Shown here: in pieces, positions 15,996-25,031 of the stretch
Layout: each line of letters begins with the position of its first letter
How positions within the stretch are numbered: position 1 is the first letter of the stretch
Assembly: GCF_000424005.1 (NCBI RefSeq)
Contig: NZ_AUJB01000009.1
Location: forward strand, 186,001 to 250,000
Direction of reading: 5' to 3'
DNA from: Pseudobutyrivibrio ruminis CF1b
Lineage (GTDB): Bacteria; Bacillota; Clostridia; Lachnospirales; Lachnospiraceae
Length of the DNA: 64,000 nt
Made by a program: the position numbers and the translations under genes
Notes under the pieces: generated by a model
The model's database searches: none
Seen by the model: only the letters and a program-made list of their open reading frames with translations
What the model was told of the DNA's origin: nothing

Positions 15996-17237
15996 ATGAG
16001 CGAGCTTAGGTATGAACCTAAATCGAAGGCTCCGCTCAAACTTGAATCTGATTTCTACCCTGTTTTTTCGCTCTTTTCTGATAGGGAATTGAATGCGAAG
16101 TTTATGCAGCTAAAGGCAAATATCTGTGATCTTAACCCTGCGCTTGTAACAAAGTGCATTACGGGAACGGAGCAGGATTTCATAATGCTCATGGACAGAG
16201 CAAAGGACTTTATTAGGGAGCGCCTCAGGGGGATTTCCGAGGAAGAGGAAAGGAAGCTCTTAGAAATGTTCCGGCAGTGTGTGTTTGGGTATTATGTCCT
16301 AACTCCGCTTGTAGAAGCAAAGGAAGTATCTGATATCAAGGTACTTGATTATGACCATATCGTAGTAAAGGCAAATGGAAGAAGATATGTGGCAAAGTGC
16401 CAGTTCTTTGACCAGACAGATTATAAAGATTGGTTTTCAAGGATCCTTCGTATTCACAGACTTGGAAAGAGTGAGGAATATGCTCTTTCACACTGCACGG
16501 ACAGAAAAGGGGTAAAGGATTTCTATCTTCGTATTGATGTACAGCTATCCTGTATCACTTCCACAGAGAAGAACAATATTCATATCCGAAAGATGCCGAA
16601 GTCAAAGCTTTCCTGGGATTACCTTATTGAGAATGGAATGCTTGATGAAGAAATGATTGCGTATTTGAAGGACAGAATATGTGCAGGCTACGGATTTTTG
16701 ATATCAGGCAGAGGCGGATCCGGTAAATCCACACTCCTTAACAACATGATTGACTGCATCCCATTTGGGGAGTCAGTGCTTGTATCGCAGGAGTCGGATG
16801 AGTTGTATTCCAATGTACATCCTCAGATTCAGTTTGAGCATACGATGACGGTTCGGAAAAAAGACACAGTAACAGATTTTTCATTGGAGGACGAGCTTCG
16901 GCTTGGTCTATTACAGGACATTGATAATTTCATCATCGGAGAGATCAAAGGCGGTGAGGCATTATATGTATTCACCACAGCCATGAGCACAGGCGCAAGA
17001 TTTTTTGGAACGATTCATGCCAATGATGCGGCAAGTAGTGTAATAAGGCTGGCTCAGTGTGCAAGGTATATTTCGGATTATCCTATGGAGACGCTTTGTG
17101 AGATGCTTACCTGCACGCCCTTTGTGCTTATCCATATGAGCCATTTTTCGATAGATGAAATCCTTGAAGTAAGCGGCTTTGATGAAAAGACAAAGAGACT
17201 ACAGTTTAACGAGATCTTCAGGAAGGAGGACGCATGA
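15996..17237 (+). CDS. CpaF/TadA-type secretion ATPase 1 (VirB11 superfamily)
   Basis: 413 residues from ATG 15996 behind AAGGAGG; the frame is open further upstream only through the motif. An N-terminal domain precedes the RecA-like core with Walker A SGRGGSGKST near residue 240, an Asp box, Walker B-like NFIIGEIKGGEA near 310 and the His box GTIHANDA near 342. Such hexameric ATPases drive Tad pilus assembly or type IV secretion. A prepilin peptidase gene overlaps its stop by 4 nt. A second paralogue is at 46995, so the element has two motors of this class. Confidence 0.9.
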   Translation: MSELRYEPKSKAPLKLESDFYPVFSLFSDRELNAKFMQLKANICDLNPALVTKCITGTEQDFIMLMDRAKDFIRERLRGISEEEERKLLEMFRQCVFGYYVLTPLVEAKEVSDIKVLDYDHIVVKANGRRYVAKCQFFDQTDYKDWFSRILRIHRLGKSEEYALSHCTDRKGVKDFYLRIDVQLSCITSTEKNNIHIRKMPKSKLSWDYLIENGMLDEEMIAYLKDRICAGYGFLISGRGGSGKSTLLNNMIDCIPFGESVLVSQESDELYSNVHPQIQFEHTMTVRKKDTVTDFSLEDELRLGLLQDIDNFIIGEIKGGEALYVFTTAMSTGARFFGTIHANDAASSVIRLAQCARYISDYPMETLCEMLTCTPFVLIHMSHFSIDEILEVSGFDEKTKRLQFNEIFRKEDA

Positions 17238-17722
17238 CTTACTTTTCACTTGCACTTGCAACCATTCCCGTTCTCGTATTCCTGGCAGCCCAGGATTTGA
17301 AGGAACGGATGATTTACAGTTTCCCGGTGCTTTTTTTATCAGGAGCATGGGCAACTCATTCAGTAATTCTCTATAAGGATAACCCCATATTTGTGATAAC
17401 GGCATGGAGTGCGACTATTGCGCTATTTACGGCCTACAAAATCAGTGGCATGTGGGGAGATGGAGACAGTGACATGTGGCTCCTTTTTACGGGCGTCATT
17501 TTAAGCACCTTTGAACTTAAGAACATGCTGCAGTTTGGCTTTGTTGTCTGCATATTACTTGTGGGTGTTCAGGGGATTGCTCTTAAAGCTGGTCTTATAG
17601 AGGCAGCTATCAAAAAGAGAAAGCTTGACAGGCACTCTGATATAGCGGTTGTTCCAGGGTTCGCAATGATTCTTACTATGGTCATTTTATATGGAATCAG
17701 TAGGGAGGTGAGCATTATATGA
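17234..17722 (+). CDS. Prepilin peptidase (TadV/CpaA-like, A24 family)
   Basis: 162 residues, mostly hydrophobic, with about five membrane segments. The two catalytic aspartates of type IV prepilin peptidases are visible: one in AAQDLKERMI near residue 20 and one in the GxGD motif (WGDGDSDMW) near 78. There is no N-methyltransferase domain, as in TadV/CpaA. It would cleave prepilins in the membrane, presumably the pseudopilins at 51140 and 51569. Overlap of 4 nt with both neighbours shows tight translational coupling. Confidence 0.85.
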   Translation: MTYFSLALATIPVLVFLAAQDLKERMIYSFPVLFLSGAWATHSVILYKDNPIFVITAWSATIALFTAYKISGMWGDGDSDMWLLFTGVILSTFELKNMLQFGFVVCILLVGVQGIALKAGLIEAAIKKRKLDRHSDIAVVPGFAMILTMVILYGISREVSII

Positions 17723-19389
17723 ATGATGAGATAGAAATCATAAAAAAGCAGCTTCCTGATATGGCTGGGATTCTAAATGCTATCCCCGGCGAAAGATTTG
17801 AGATTAAAGGAGCCCAGACACTTCTTATTGTTCAGAGGCGTATGGAAGATACAGAGCTTCAAAGGGAGCTGTCCGTGTATACGCACCTATTTTCAAAGGA
17901 GGGCTCGCCGGGCGTAACAGAACTTTCAAACGCAGCAGTTTCTTTTGTAAAGATCAAGACTCTTTGTGAAGCAGGAAAGACTGATTTTGATCAGGTATCA
18001 ATAAGAGAGCTTATAAAGGAATTTCATGCTCAGAAGACCAAGGTTGTAAACATCATCCATTTGTCAAAAGTAAATGCCCTTACAGCAGAGGATTATCAGA
18101 AAGAGGTGATCCAAAAGACGCTTGATAAGTCAGAGAAGTATCTGAAAGCTTTTGAGGATGAGATAAAACGGGCAGAAAAGAAGATCGAAAAAGAGCCTGA
18201 GAGTCTGATAAAGGCAAAAGAAGAGGTTACTCCTTCTGTGGAAGAAGAGGTAAAACCTCTTAAGCCAAAGAGACATGTTTTTTCAGAAATAGTCGAGAAG
18301 CTTGCAGGATTTTTTGAAAATATCCGGCATAAAAGGGAAGTCAAATCCTTCTTAAAAGAGGAAGAGGGAAAAATGGCAGATTCAAGATGTGAAGAGATCC
18401 CTTTTTATGATGGAGCACTTAAGTATACAGAGAGCCATGTATGTAAGGATATCCCGGAGTTTTCAATATTTCTTCGTAAGGGAAATGTTTATTTCGGATA
18501 TACGAGGAATGCTACAGCAGGGGTGTATGACAACAGGGATCAGAGCCTTTTAGAACTTATGAATGTAAGTAAGGACTTTATCCAGTTTCTAACAACAGAC
18601 CTTCTTTCCGGGGAATATATCCTAAAGCCATTTGAAGACAGTGAGAAAAAGGCGATGCAGCTCTACTTCAACTATATCTGCGTGTGCTTTGAAAAGCATA
18701 TAGGTAAGAATCTTTCTGTACAGGAATATCTGCATTTTAAGGATTACTATAACAGGCTAGTGCTTATGATGTTTGATCTTGAAGAGAAGGAAAGAAGCGA
18801 TTACTACAGAGCTCTTGCAGTTGCTGACAGCTATGTCGGTTACATGAAAGGTTATGACCTTACTGTATCAGATGATAAGGAAGACATTATAAGAAACATA
18901 ATAGCAGGGAAAAGCCTTAACTATGTCGGAGACCTGGAGCTTATTCTTGAAAATCATGTTGTATGTGATGAGGCAAGAGAGAAGCTTTTGGAGCTTTCAG
19001 AAAGCATTCGATACTTTCATGGCATGGTTGAGACAGTTGAAGTAGAGACTTCTATTCCAGAGAATCCCGTTGATTTTAAGGGAGCAAAGATAGTGGTTGA
19101 AGTCTTGGATGAAGCTGGAAGACTTTCCGATGAAGCCTTGTTTTCATCGGACAATCTTGAAATTGCAGTCACTGATTACCTCGGAAAAGATGTGCCACTT
19201 AAGAGAATTGGCATTGAAAAGGAAGGGGTAAGAACCTATTTCTTTACAGGAAAGACAGGAGCCATGTCAATCTCGGCTATTACAAGCGATGTAAGGAATG
19301 CCTGGATAGAGGAAGAAAGAACTTATTTTGAAGCAATAGAACAGAAACTAAATCAAACAATGATACGAATTGGAGGATATGCGATATGA
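17719..19389 (+). CDS. Unknown 556-residue cytoplasmic protein of the pilus operon
   Basis: No family is recognised. The protein has no signal peptide or membrane segment. Residues 115-195 are a lysine/glutamate coiled coil (EKYLKAFEDEIKRAEKKIEKEPE) followed by a basic patch, and the C-terminal 100 residues look like a beta-rich domain (AKIVVEVLDEAG, IAVTDYLGKDV). It overlaps the prepilin peptidase gene and the next gene by 4 nt each. It is therefore likely a scaffold or regulator of the CpaF-driven machine, but this is inference from context only. Confidence 0.75.
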   Translation: MNDEIEIIKKQLPDMAGILNAIPGERFEIKGAQTLLIVQRRMEDTELQRELSVYTHLFSKEGSPGVTELSNAAVSFVKIKTLCEAGKTDFDQVSIRELIKEFHAQKTKVVNIIHLSKVNALTAEDYQKEVIQKTLDKSEKYLKAFEDEIKRAEKKIEKEPESLIKAKEEVTPSVEEEVKPLKPKRHVFSEIVEKLAGFFENIRHKREVKSFLKEEEGKMADSRCEEIPFYDGALKYTESHVCKDIPEFSIFLRKGNVYFGYTRNATAGVYDNRDQSLLELMNVSKDFIQFLTTDLLSGEYILKPFEDSEKKAMQLYFNYICVCFEKHIGKNLSVQEYLHFKDYYNRLVLMMFDLEEKERSDYYRALAVADSYVGYMKGYDLTVSDDKEDIIRNIIAGKSLNYVGDLELILENHVVCDEAREKLLELSESIRYFHGMVETVEVETSIPENPVDFKGAKIVVEVLDEAGRLSDEALFSSDNLEIAVTDYLGKDVPLKRIGIEKEGVRTYFFTGKTGAMSISAITSDVRNAWIEEERTYFEAIEQKLNQTMIRIGGYAI

Positions 19390-20354
19390 AGATAGATTCC
19401 GGAATTATAAAAATGCTTATTGTAGTGTTTGCAATCACGATTATAGCAGCATTGATCTTAAGACATGTGATGGAAAAGAAGGGACTTTATGATTCTTCCC
19501 CAGAGGTAGAAACAGCAGTAGAAGAAACATCCGGGAAAATGGTGGATGATGAGGAAACCAAGGAAGCTGATAATGAAAGCAAGGTAGTAAGCGCAGGTAA
19601 TGGCTATGAGAAGATTTCAGCAGATAAGGCAGTCAGTGAAAACACTAGTGTTCAGGTTGAAAAAATCTTAACGGAGGTTGCAGACGATGGGAAGGGGAAC
19701 CAGGAGCTTAAATATACCAGCTACTATATGTCAGATGTAAATCTCACGGCTCTTTCCGATTCAACGGCAGATTATACGCAGTGCATTACAGAAGACGGGT
19801 TTGATGATTCTAAGATAGAAAAGGTTAGTTTTGCAGATGCCTTTGGTTTTAGCTATCAAGGATGTACTGATATGGCAGAGTTTTTTGAACTTGCAAGGAA
19901 GTCATCGGGCTTTGACTATGACATGACAGATGCTTCCTATGACGAAGAAAAGTATGAGCTCATGAAAGAGGAAAGCTATGAATTTAATGGAGATTGCAGC
20001 ATTCTCTATTCCATGCTTGGAGACATGGATTATGACAGATTGATTCAATCCACATGCTATTACAGCCTTTCTGAGCTGGAGGATGGCACCAAGTACCCTA
20101 CGATGTTTACTGCTATTGTGCAGTATGTAAAAGGGGACATTACTTACACAAAGACCGCTTATCTTGGATTCTCATACTACAAGGAAGGTGAGACCGGAGG
20201 ATGTGGCTGCGGATCTGATTCTGATTGCGGCTCTTGTGAAGAAGAAAGCTGCGAAGGGACAGATGGATGCTGTGGTGATACTGATAGCGCTTGTCCTTCA
20301 TGTGGAGGAGTAGGCGGCTGTACAGAAGATTGCACAGGAAATTGCTGTAAGTAA
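19386..20354 (+). CDS. Membrane-anchored protein with a 13-cysteine C-terminal tail
   Basis: 322 residues. A single N-terminal membrane segment (about residues 8-26) is followed by an acidic linker and an extracellular domain. The last 52 residues hold 13 cysteines spaced among Gly, Ser, Asp and Glu (patterns GGCGCG, GDCC-like pairs, CPSC, CCK end). Such a tail could bind metal, form a disulfide knot or crosslink to the next secreted protein, which is also cysteine-rich. The gene sits in the CpaF1 operon, overlapping upstream by 4 nt and followed 11 nt later by the secreted protein gene. No family is recognised. Confidence 0.8.
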   Translation: MKIDSGIIKMLIVVFAITIIAALILRHVMEKKGLYDSSPEVETAVEETSGKMVDDEETKEADNESKVVSAGNGYEKISADKAVSENTSVQVEKILTEVADDGKGNQELKYTSYYMSDVNLTALSDSTADYTQCITEDGFDDSKIEKVSFADAFGFSYQGCTDMAEFFELARKSSGFDYDMTDASYDEEKYELMKEESYEFNGDCSILYSMLGDMDYDRLIQSTCYYSLSELEDGTKYPTMFTAIVQYVKGDITYTKTAYLGFSYYKEGETGGCGCGSDSDCGSCEEESCEGTDGCCGDTDSACPSCGGVGGCTEDCTGNCCK

Positions 20355-20365
20355 GGGAGGGGCTT

Positions 20366-21811
20366 ATGAAGATTATAAGAAAAGCATTGGCAGGGCTTAG
20401 CATACTGCTGACGTTTGTTCTTTTCCCTGCCATGCCTGCATTTGCAGGAAGCTGTCATAACGCTGATTGTGGATGCAGGAATTATGGTATCAATAGCTGT
20501 TATGTCGGTATGACCTGTTGGTATAACGATGGCGATGGATGTTCCGGTCATAGTTGGTATCTTTATGAATCAACATCGGCTACGTGTACGTCAGGGGGAA
20601 GAGTTGTTTATAAATGCTCTATCTGCCCGGGAGAGAGAATCTTTACAACGCCTCCACTCGGACATGATTGGGGGCCTTGGACCTGCGTAAATTCAAGGCA
20701 GCACATGAGAACGTGCAGAAGATGTGGTCTTACCCAGTATGAAAATCATTCTATGTCGAGCTGGCATTCTCACGGTGATGGTAACTATAGCAGGAACTGT
20801 CCGATATGCGGTTATTCACAGTCGAAGGGGTTGTTCTTGTCAGTATCTACAACCGACTGGACTGCAGGAAATGTAACTGTAAATGTAAGCGGCTATGATG
20901 AAGGAGAAGGAAATTCAAGTATTACGCTGTACAGGGTAAATTGCATTACCGGAGCAACAACTACCGTGGGTAGTTACGGTCATGGCGGTGCTCATGGATG
21001 GACGAATGATAGTTTCACACAGACAGATGAAGGAATTTACTACTTCTATGCTATATCTACGGATACACAGGGGCATTCCATTCAGGCAAGCACAGGCAGG
21101 GTTCATCTTGATCACTCTAATCCTGTGATTATAGGTGCTGAGAATACGGAAACAGATTGGACGAACATTGCGCCTGTGATATCAGTAAGGTCAACCGACT
21201 ATTTGTATGGAACAAGTACAGTAGGATCGGGAGTAAGGAGTCTTACAATTTATGATGATACTGGGCATGCAGTTAGAAGTGGAGGAAGTTCTACAGCTTA
21301 TACACTTGAAGAAAAGTATGAAGGCGAGCATATCTGGAAGATAGAGGCTGTTGATAATGTGGGGCATGTGACAGATGTTTATGTTACGACAAGATATGAC
21401 ATCACGCCTCCGGGGATTGACGGAACGGAGATTACCTTTGTGACAAAGGAAGGAAAAGTTATTTCCGGTTACTGCCAGGATAATATCATTGATCAGCATA
21501 TAGATGATGAGATCATAAGAAGTGAACATGGCGCAAACATGAGCAGTGGAATAAAGAGCGTCATCCTGTATAAGGTAACAGGCACGGATGAAGAAGTTAT
21601 CTATTCCGATTCAACTTATCATAGATTTGATTACCCTGACACACATTCATATTTTGATGTGTACTATGACATTAATCTTACGGATGATATGGTGGATTAT
21701 TATATTCTGATCACAGAGGATTTTGCTGGGAATAGGACAAAGAAAAAGCTGACAAGTCAAAGGACTCTGCTTACACTCTTTCATACCTCAATAGATAGAG
21801 GAGCATATTAA
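20366..21811 (+). CDS. Secreted cysteine-rich protein with zinc-ribbon-like and Ig-like regions
   Basis: 481 residues with a clear signal peptide (KIIRKALAGLSILLTFVLF, cleavage likely after AFA). Residues 28-160 contain about 16 cysteines in CxxC pairs (CSIC, CRRC, CPIC) with histidines and tryptophans (GHDWGPW, NHSMSSWHSH), resembling tandem zinc-ribbon-like repeats of Firmicute surface proteins. Residues 165-470 look like beta-sandwich Ig-like domains (SVSTTDWTAGNVTVNVSG; DITPPGIDG). No LPxTG anchor or C-terminal membrane segment is seen. It may be an adhesin or pilus-tip component for mating-pair contact; that role is inferred from its operon. Confidence 0.8.
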   Translation: MKIIRKALAGLSILLTFVLFPAMPAFAGSCHNADCGCRNYGINSCYVGMTCWYNDGDGCSGHSWYLYESTSATCTSGGRVVYKCSICPGERIFTTPPLGHDWGPWTCVNSRQHMRTCRRCGLTQYENHSMSSWHSHGDGNYSRNCPICGYSQSKGLFLSVSTTDWTAGNVTVNVSGYDEGEGNSSITLYRVNCITGATTTVGSYGHGGAHGWTNDSFTQTDEGIYYFYAISTDTQGHSIQASTGRVHLDHSNPVIIGAENTETDWTNIAPVISVRSTDYLYGTSTVGSGVRSLTIYDDTGHAVRSGGSSTAYTLEEKYEGEHIWKIEAVDNVGHVTDVYVTTRYDITPPGIDGTEITFVTKEGKVISGYCQDNIIDQHIDDEIIRSEHGANMSSGIKSVILYKVTGTDEEVIYSDSTYHRFDYPDTHSYFDVYYDINLTDDMVDYYILITEDFAGNRTKKKLTSQRTLLTLFHTSIDRGAY

Positions 21812-21815
21812 AGAC

Positions 21816-21846
21816 AAGGCTTCGGGAGAAATCCCGGAGCTTTTAT
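21816..21846 (+). terminator. Terminator closing the CpaF1 operon
   Basis: Stem GCTTCGGGA/TCCCGGAGC with a GAAA loop and short T run, 8 nt after the secreted protein gene. Confidence 0.82.
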
Positions 21847-22184
21847 GCTGTAAGACCGTAAATATCAATGAGCTTCCAGAAATAGGAACCGCTTCTTTTT
21901 TCTTCTTCCACACTGACATTATGGCGGTTTCTCATCTGGTATTCATCATGCCCCACAATATAAAGAACAACATCATAAAGAGAGGCGATGCAAGTCTGAT
22001 AGTGATAAGGGTCGCTTAAGAGTTCATTCAGAGGGATGAATCCTAATCCGTAGTACTGGATGTGGATATGCTGTGTGCGCTTGCCAGAGGATTTATCCGG
22101 GGCAACCACATATATCGCCTTTACCAGTTCATGCAGAGGAACATATCAAGCCTTAAAACTGCTCTTATTTGCTTTATTTCCTCA
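21843..22184 (-). pseudogene. Remnant of a large serine recombinase C-terminus
   Basis: The minus-strand frame 22109-21843 contains VVAPDKSSGKRTQHIHIQYY and FIPLNELL, the pattern of the C-terminal region of large serine recombinases of gut transposons. Just upstream, in another frame, EEIKQIRAVLRLDM continues toward the histidine kinase end, so a frameshift is likely. No catalytic N-terminal domain is present. I read it as a scar of an older insertion at the left edge of the cargo island. The last 40 residues (EYQMRNRHNVSVEEEKRSG) are not recognised. Confidence 0.5.
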
Positions 22185-23339
22185 TCAAAATACTATTTCA
22201 CTCAAAAAAGACTCCCCCTCCACAGAGGAGAACATTACCTTAAATCCATATCTTCTCGCCACCTGCTTTACAACACGGATTCCAAGACCATGCTCCGGAA
22301 GATATGTACTTTTTATTTTTTCATTCAACGCCTTTATCTTCTGCTCATTAGTGCCTTGCCCATTATCACATATTGTCAGCTTAGCTTTTCCTTTGCCATA
22401 ATCGGATAGGGATACTTTTATTTCGCAGCCTTTCTCATTATGAGCAATAGAATTGATAATGATATTTTCGAGCATACGCCTGACCAGCGTAGAATCTGCC
22501 ATAATGCTGTAATTTTCAAGCTCTTCATCAATCTGCAGCTCAAAAGAATAGTCATCATAGGTATTTATATAATCGCATAATATAGCTCTTAAGAGAGATG
22601 TGAGATTTATCTTTTCATCATTCCACTTACCGGTTCCTGCCTCCAGCTTGTTCTCTGTATTAAGGTTGCCTATCAGGTCTCTGATCTTGAAACACTGTTT
22701 TTCCTCTATGCTCCCTTTTTCCACCGATCCCATAACTATACTTAGCGGAGTCCTTATGTCATGAGATACACCTGCAATCCATTCTGTCCTTGCTTTCTCC
22801 CTGGCCTGAATCCACTTTCGCGTTATCAAAACCGGTAAAAGAAGTAAAATCAGCATATTAGCCATAAATAAAAATGGTCCAACTCTAAACAGACCGTACA
22901 GGGTTTCCATGTTGACCTCGAAGTCATATTTCCAGATACTATTCTTTGGATGTCCGACAACCAGAATCCCATCATCTCTCGTCCAGGTATATGCAGGATA
23001 GCCATTCAGATACCAACGTGTAAAGGAAGCTACCTCTTTTATACTATAAATATCCGGAACATCTGATGGTTTATTATACTCCCACACTATATTCCCGGAA
23101 TCATTTATTATCATGGCAAAAGAAGCTGTTTTATCCAGAAGTTCGTATACTGACTGTTCGACCTGATAATGGTCATCAGCATTTATAATGTGATCCGATA
23201 CTTTTTCTATATGAAATGTATTTAGATATTCATTCTGTTTTTGAACACAGATAAAAAATATTACCACACCATCAAAAATGAGAAGCGATGTCAAAACCAG
23301 CAGCATGGAAAAGAGATATCCTGATATTTTTTTCATCAC
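22185..23339 (-). CDS. Sensor histidine kinase of a lantibiotic-type two-component system
   Basis: 384 residues. Two membrane segments (about 8-30 and 155-175) bracket an extracellular sensor. The H-box is AGVSHDIRTPLSIVMG near residue 195. The ATPase domain has the N-box (NIIINSIAHNEKG), G1 (ICDNGQGTNEQ) and G2 (GLGIRVVKQVARRYG). It overlaps its response regulator gene by 4 nt. Size and layout resemble kinases that control lantibiotic immunity or cell-wall-antibiotic transporters. The ABC genes at 27442-29686 are the likely targets, now separated from it by an insertion. Confidence 0.88.
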   Translation of the reverse strand: MMKKISGYLFSMLLVLTSLLIFDGVVIFFICVQKQNEYLNTFHIEKVSDHIINADDHYQVEQSVYELLDKTASFAMIINDSGNIVWEYNKPSDVPDIYSIKEVASFTRWYLNGYPAYTWTRDDGILVVGHPKNSIWKYDFEVNMETLYGLFRVGPFLFMANMLILLLLPVLITRKWIQAREKARTEWIAGVSHDIRTPLSIVMGSVEKGSIEEKQCFKIRDLIGNLNTENKLEAGTGKWNDEKINLTSLLRAILCDYINTYDDYSFELQIDEELENYSIMADSTLVRRMLENIIINSIAHNEKGCEIKVSLSDYGKGKAKLTICDNGQGTNEQKIKALNEKIKSTYLPEHGLGIRVVKQVARRYGFKVMFSSVEGESFLSEIVF

Positions 23340-24040
23340 TTTCTACCTCGTATATTTAGTCTGTATCCGAGCCCGCGGACAGTCTGCAGATATTCCGGGT
23401 TAGATGGATCTTCTTCCACTTTTTCCCTGAGTCTTCTGACGTGGACTATGAGTGAATTCTCAAGTCCATAACTTCCATCAGGCCAGAGCGTATCCATAAG
23501 AACGTTAATCGATACTATTTTCCCCTGATTATCATATAGTTTGGAAAAAAGCTGAAACTCTTTCGCAGTCAGTTCCGTCTCCCCTTCAGGTCTTATGACA
23601 ATTCCCGATGAAAGATCGACTCTTACTGAGCCAAGCTCAACTATCCTGTTCTCCGTCAGATGATAAGTGCGCCGCAAAACTGCTTTTATCCGCAGCAGCA
23701 GTTCCTCAGGAGTATAGGGCTTTGTCACATAGTCATCAGCTCCAAGCCCCAGTCCTTTCAGCCTGCTTGTTTCCTCGTCCCTTGCCGAAAGAAAAATAAC
23801 AGGAATATTGAATCCACGCTTTGTCCACAGCTCATAAAGCGATAGACCATCTATGTCAGGCATCATTATATCCAGCACGACCATATCCACATTCTCTTTT
23901 TCTATGAGTCCATCTGCTTCTTTTCCGTTTAATGCGCACAATATGTTATTAAACCCATTATCAGATAAGAGTCTTTCATTGATTTCCAAAATATGTTTCT
24001 CATCATCCACCAATAGGATCCTGCAATCTGTCAACACCAT
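23336..24040 (-). CDS. OmpR-family response regulator
   Basis: 234 residues. The receiver domain shows the acidic pair DDEKH, phospho-acceptor Asp in VVLDIMMPDIDG near residue 57, and the Lys of TKPYTPEELL near 107. A winged-helix DNA-binding domain follows (ELTAKEFQLFSKLYD ... VHVRRLREKVE ... VRGLGYRLN). The ATG follows a GAGGG site. It is first gene of the minus-strand kinase operon and probably activates the divergently placed immunity ABC genes. Confidence 0.92.
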   Translation of the reverse strand: MVLTDCRILLVDDEKHILEINERLLSDNGFNNILCALNGKEADGLIEKENVDMVVLDIMMPDIDGLSLYELWTKRGFNIPVIFLSARDEETSRLKGLGLGADDYVTKPYTPEELLLRIKAVLRRTYHLTENRIVELGSVRVDLSSGIVIRPEGETELTAKEFQLFSKLYDNQGKIVSINVLMDTLWPDGSYGLENSLIVHVRRLREKVEEDPSNPEYLQTVRGLGYRLNIRGRK

Positions 24041-24080
24041 ATTATTTCCCTCTTTCCAAAATAAAACTGTAAATGCCTAT

Positions 24081-24117
24081 GCCGTTATGCTATGAGCATA
24101 GTACATAGCATAACGGC
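24081..24117. promoter_or_regulatory. 14-bp inverted repeat between response regulator and XRE gene
   Basis: GCCGTTATGCTATG and its exact complement CATAGCATAACGGC are separated by 9 bp. It lies 33 nt before the XRE-gene start and has no T run on the plus strand, so an operator for the XRE regulator is more likely than a terminator. Confidence 0.55.
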
Positions 24118-24150
24118 TTCTCTTTCGTTGAGCTAGCAAGGAGGGTGAAT

Positions 24151-24951
24151 ATGTCTTTATCCATACAAGAGCGATTAAAAGACCTACGTGTGGAGCGTGG
24201 CTTGACGCTGGGGCAGCTTGCGGAGCAGACCGGGCTTTCCAAGTCTGCGCTGGGCAGTTACGAAACGGAAGACTTCAAGGACATCAGCCACTATGCCCTT
24301 ATCCGGCTGGCGAAGTTTTACGGTGTGACCGCTGATTATCTGCTGGGGCTGTCTGAAATGAAAAATCACCCAAACGCCGATCTTGCAGACCTGCGTTTGA
24401 GTGATGAAATGATTGACCTGCTGAAAAGCGGGAGGATAGACAATACCCTGCTGTGTGAGCTGGCGGCGCACCCGGATTTCCCCCGGCTGATGGCTGACCT
24501 TGAAATCTATGTGAACGGAACGGCACTGAAACAGGCGCAGGGTGCAAACGCCATAGTGGACACGATGAGCGCAACTGTTATAAAAAAGCATAATCCTGGC
24601 ATGAGTGATACGCAGTTAAGACAGCTTATCACCGCCCATATTGATGAGGACGAGTTTTGCCGCTATGTGATACAACGGGACATAAACGGGATTGCCCTTG
24701 CTCTGCGGGAAACACACAAGGACGATTTTTTCAGCGTCCCAGAGGATAACCCGCTAAAAGAAATGCTGGAAACTGCTGGTGAAATCGTCAGCCAGGACAG
24801 CGACACGGAACAAGCGTACTTGGCGTTTATCTGCAAACGGCTCAAGCTGAATTTTAGGAAGCTGTCAGTAGAAGAACGGAAGTGGCTGAAAAAGATTGCG
24901 GAAAAATCCGACTTGCTGAAGAATCCAAAACCGCAGAGAGGACGAAGATAA
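24151..24951 (+). CDS. XRE-family helix-turn-helix regulator
   Basis: 266 residues from ATG 24151, which has AAGGAGG at good distance (a GTG two codons upstream is an alternative). The N-terminal XRE domain is clear: LKDLRVERGLTLGQLAEQTGLSKSALGSYET, ending YGVTADYLLGLSE. The remainder is helical and of unknown role. The gene is visibly richer in GC than its neighbours, as is the MFS gene that converges on it, which marks the two as one imported module. It may regulate the module or its original transposon. Proteins like this are frequent in Tn1549-type elements. Confidence 0.85.
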   Translation: MSLSIQERLKDLRVERGLTLGQLAEQTGLSKSALGSYETEDFKDISHYALIRLAKFYGVTADYLLGLSEMKNHPNADLADLRLSDEMIDLLKSGRIDNTLLCELAAHPDFPRLMADLEIYVNGTALKQAQGANAIVDTMSATVIKKHNPGMSDTQLRQLITAHIDEDEFCRYVIQRDINGIALALRETHKDDFFSVPEDNPLKEMLETAGEIVSQDSDTEQAYLAFICKRLKLNFRKLSVEERKWLKKIAEKSDLLKNPKPQRGRR

Positions 24952-25003
24952 AAAATGCCTGAACGGCGGTTCTGGTTTTTCAGAACCACCATCCAGGCAT
25001 TTT
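24952..25003. terminator. Bidirectional terminator between XRE and MFS genes
   Basis: An outer stem AAAATGCCTG/CAGGCATTTT encloses an inner stem GGCGGTTCTG/CAGAACCACC. A and T runs on either side serve both converging genes. Confidence 0.88.
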
Positions 25004-25031
25004 GTTTAGTAATAGAAAAAGGTGCAGTTGA

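Noticed and set aside
21843-22109. 88-residue minus-strand frame as an intact gene
   Set aside because: It lacks a start region with a ribosome site and contains only the C-terminal pattern of a serine recombinase, with a frameshift upstream. It was listed as a pseudogene.
24081-24117. Inverted repeat as a terminator of the upstream region
   Set aside because: No T run follows on either strand at the right distance, and it sits just before the XRE gene start, so an operator is more plausible.
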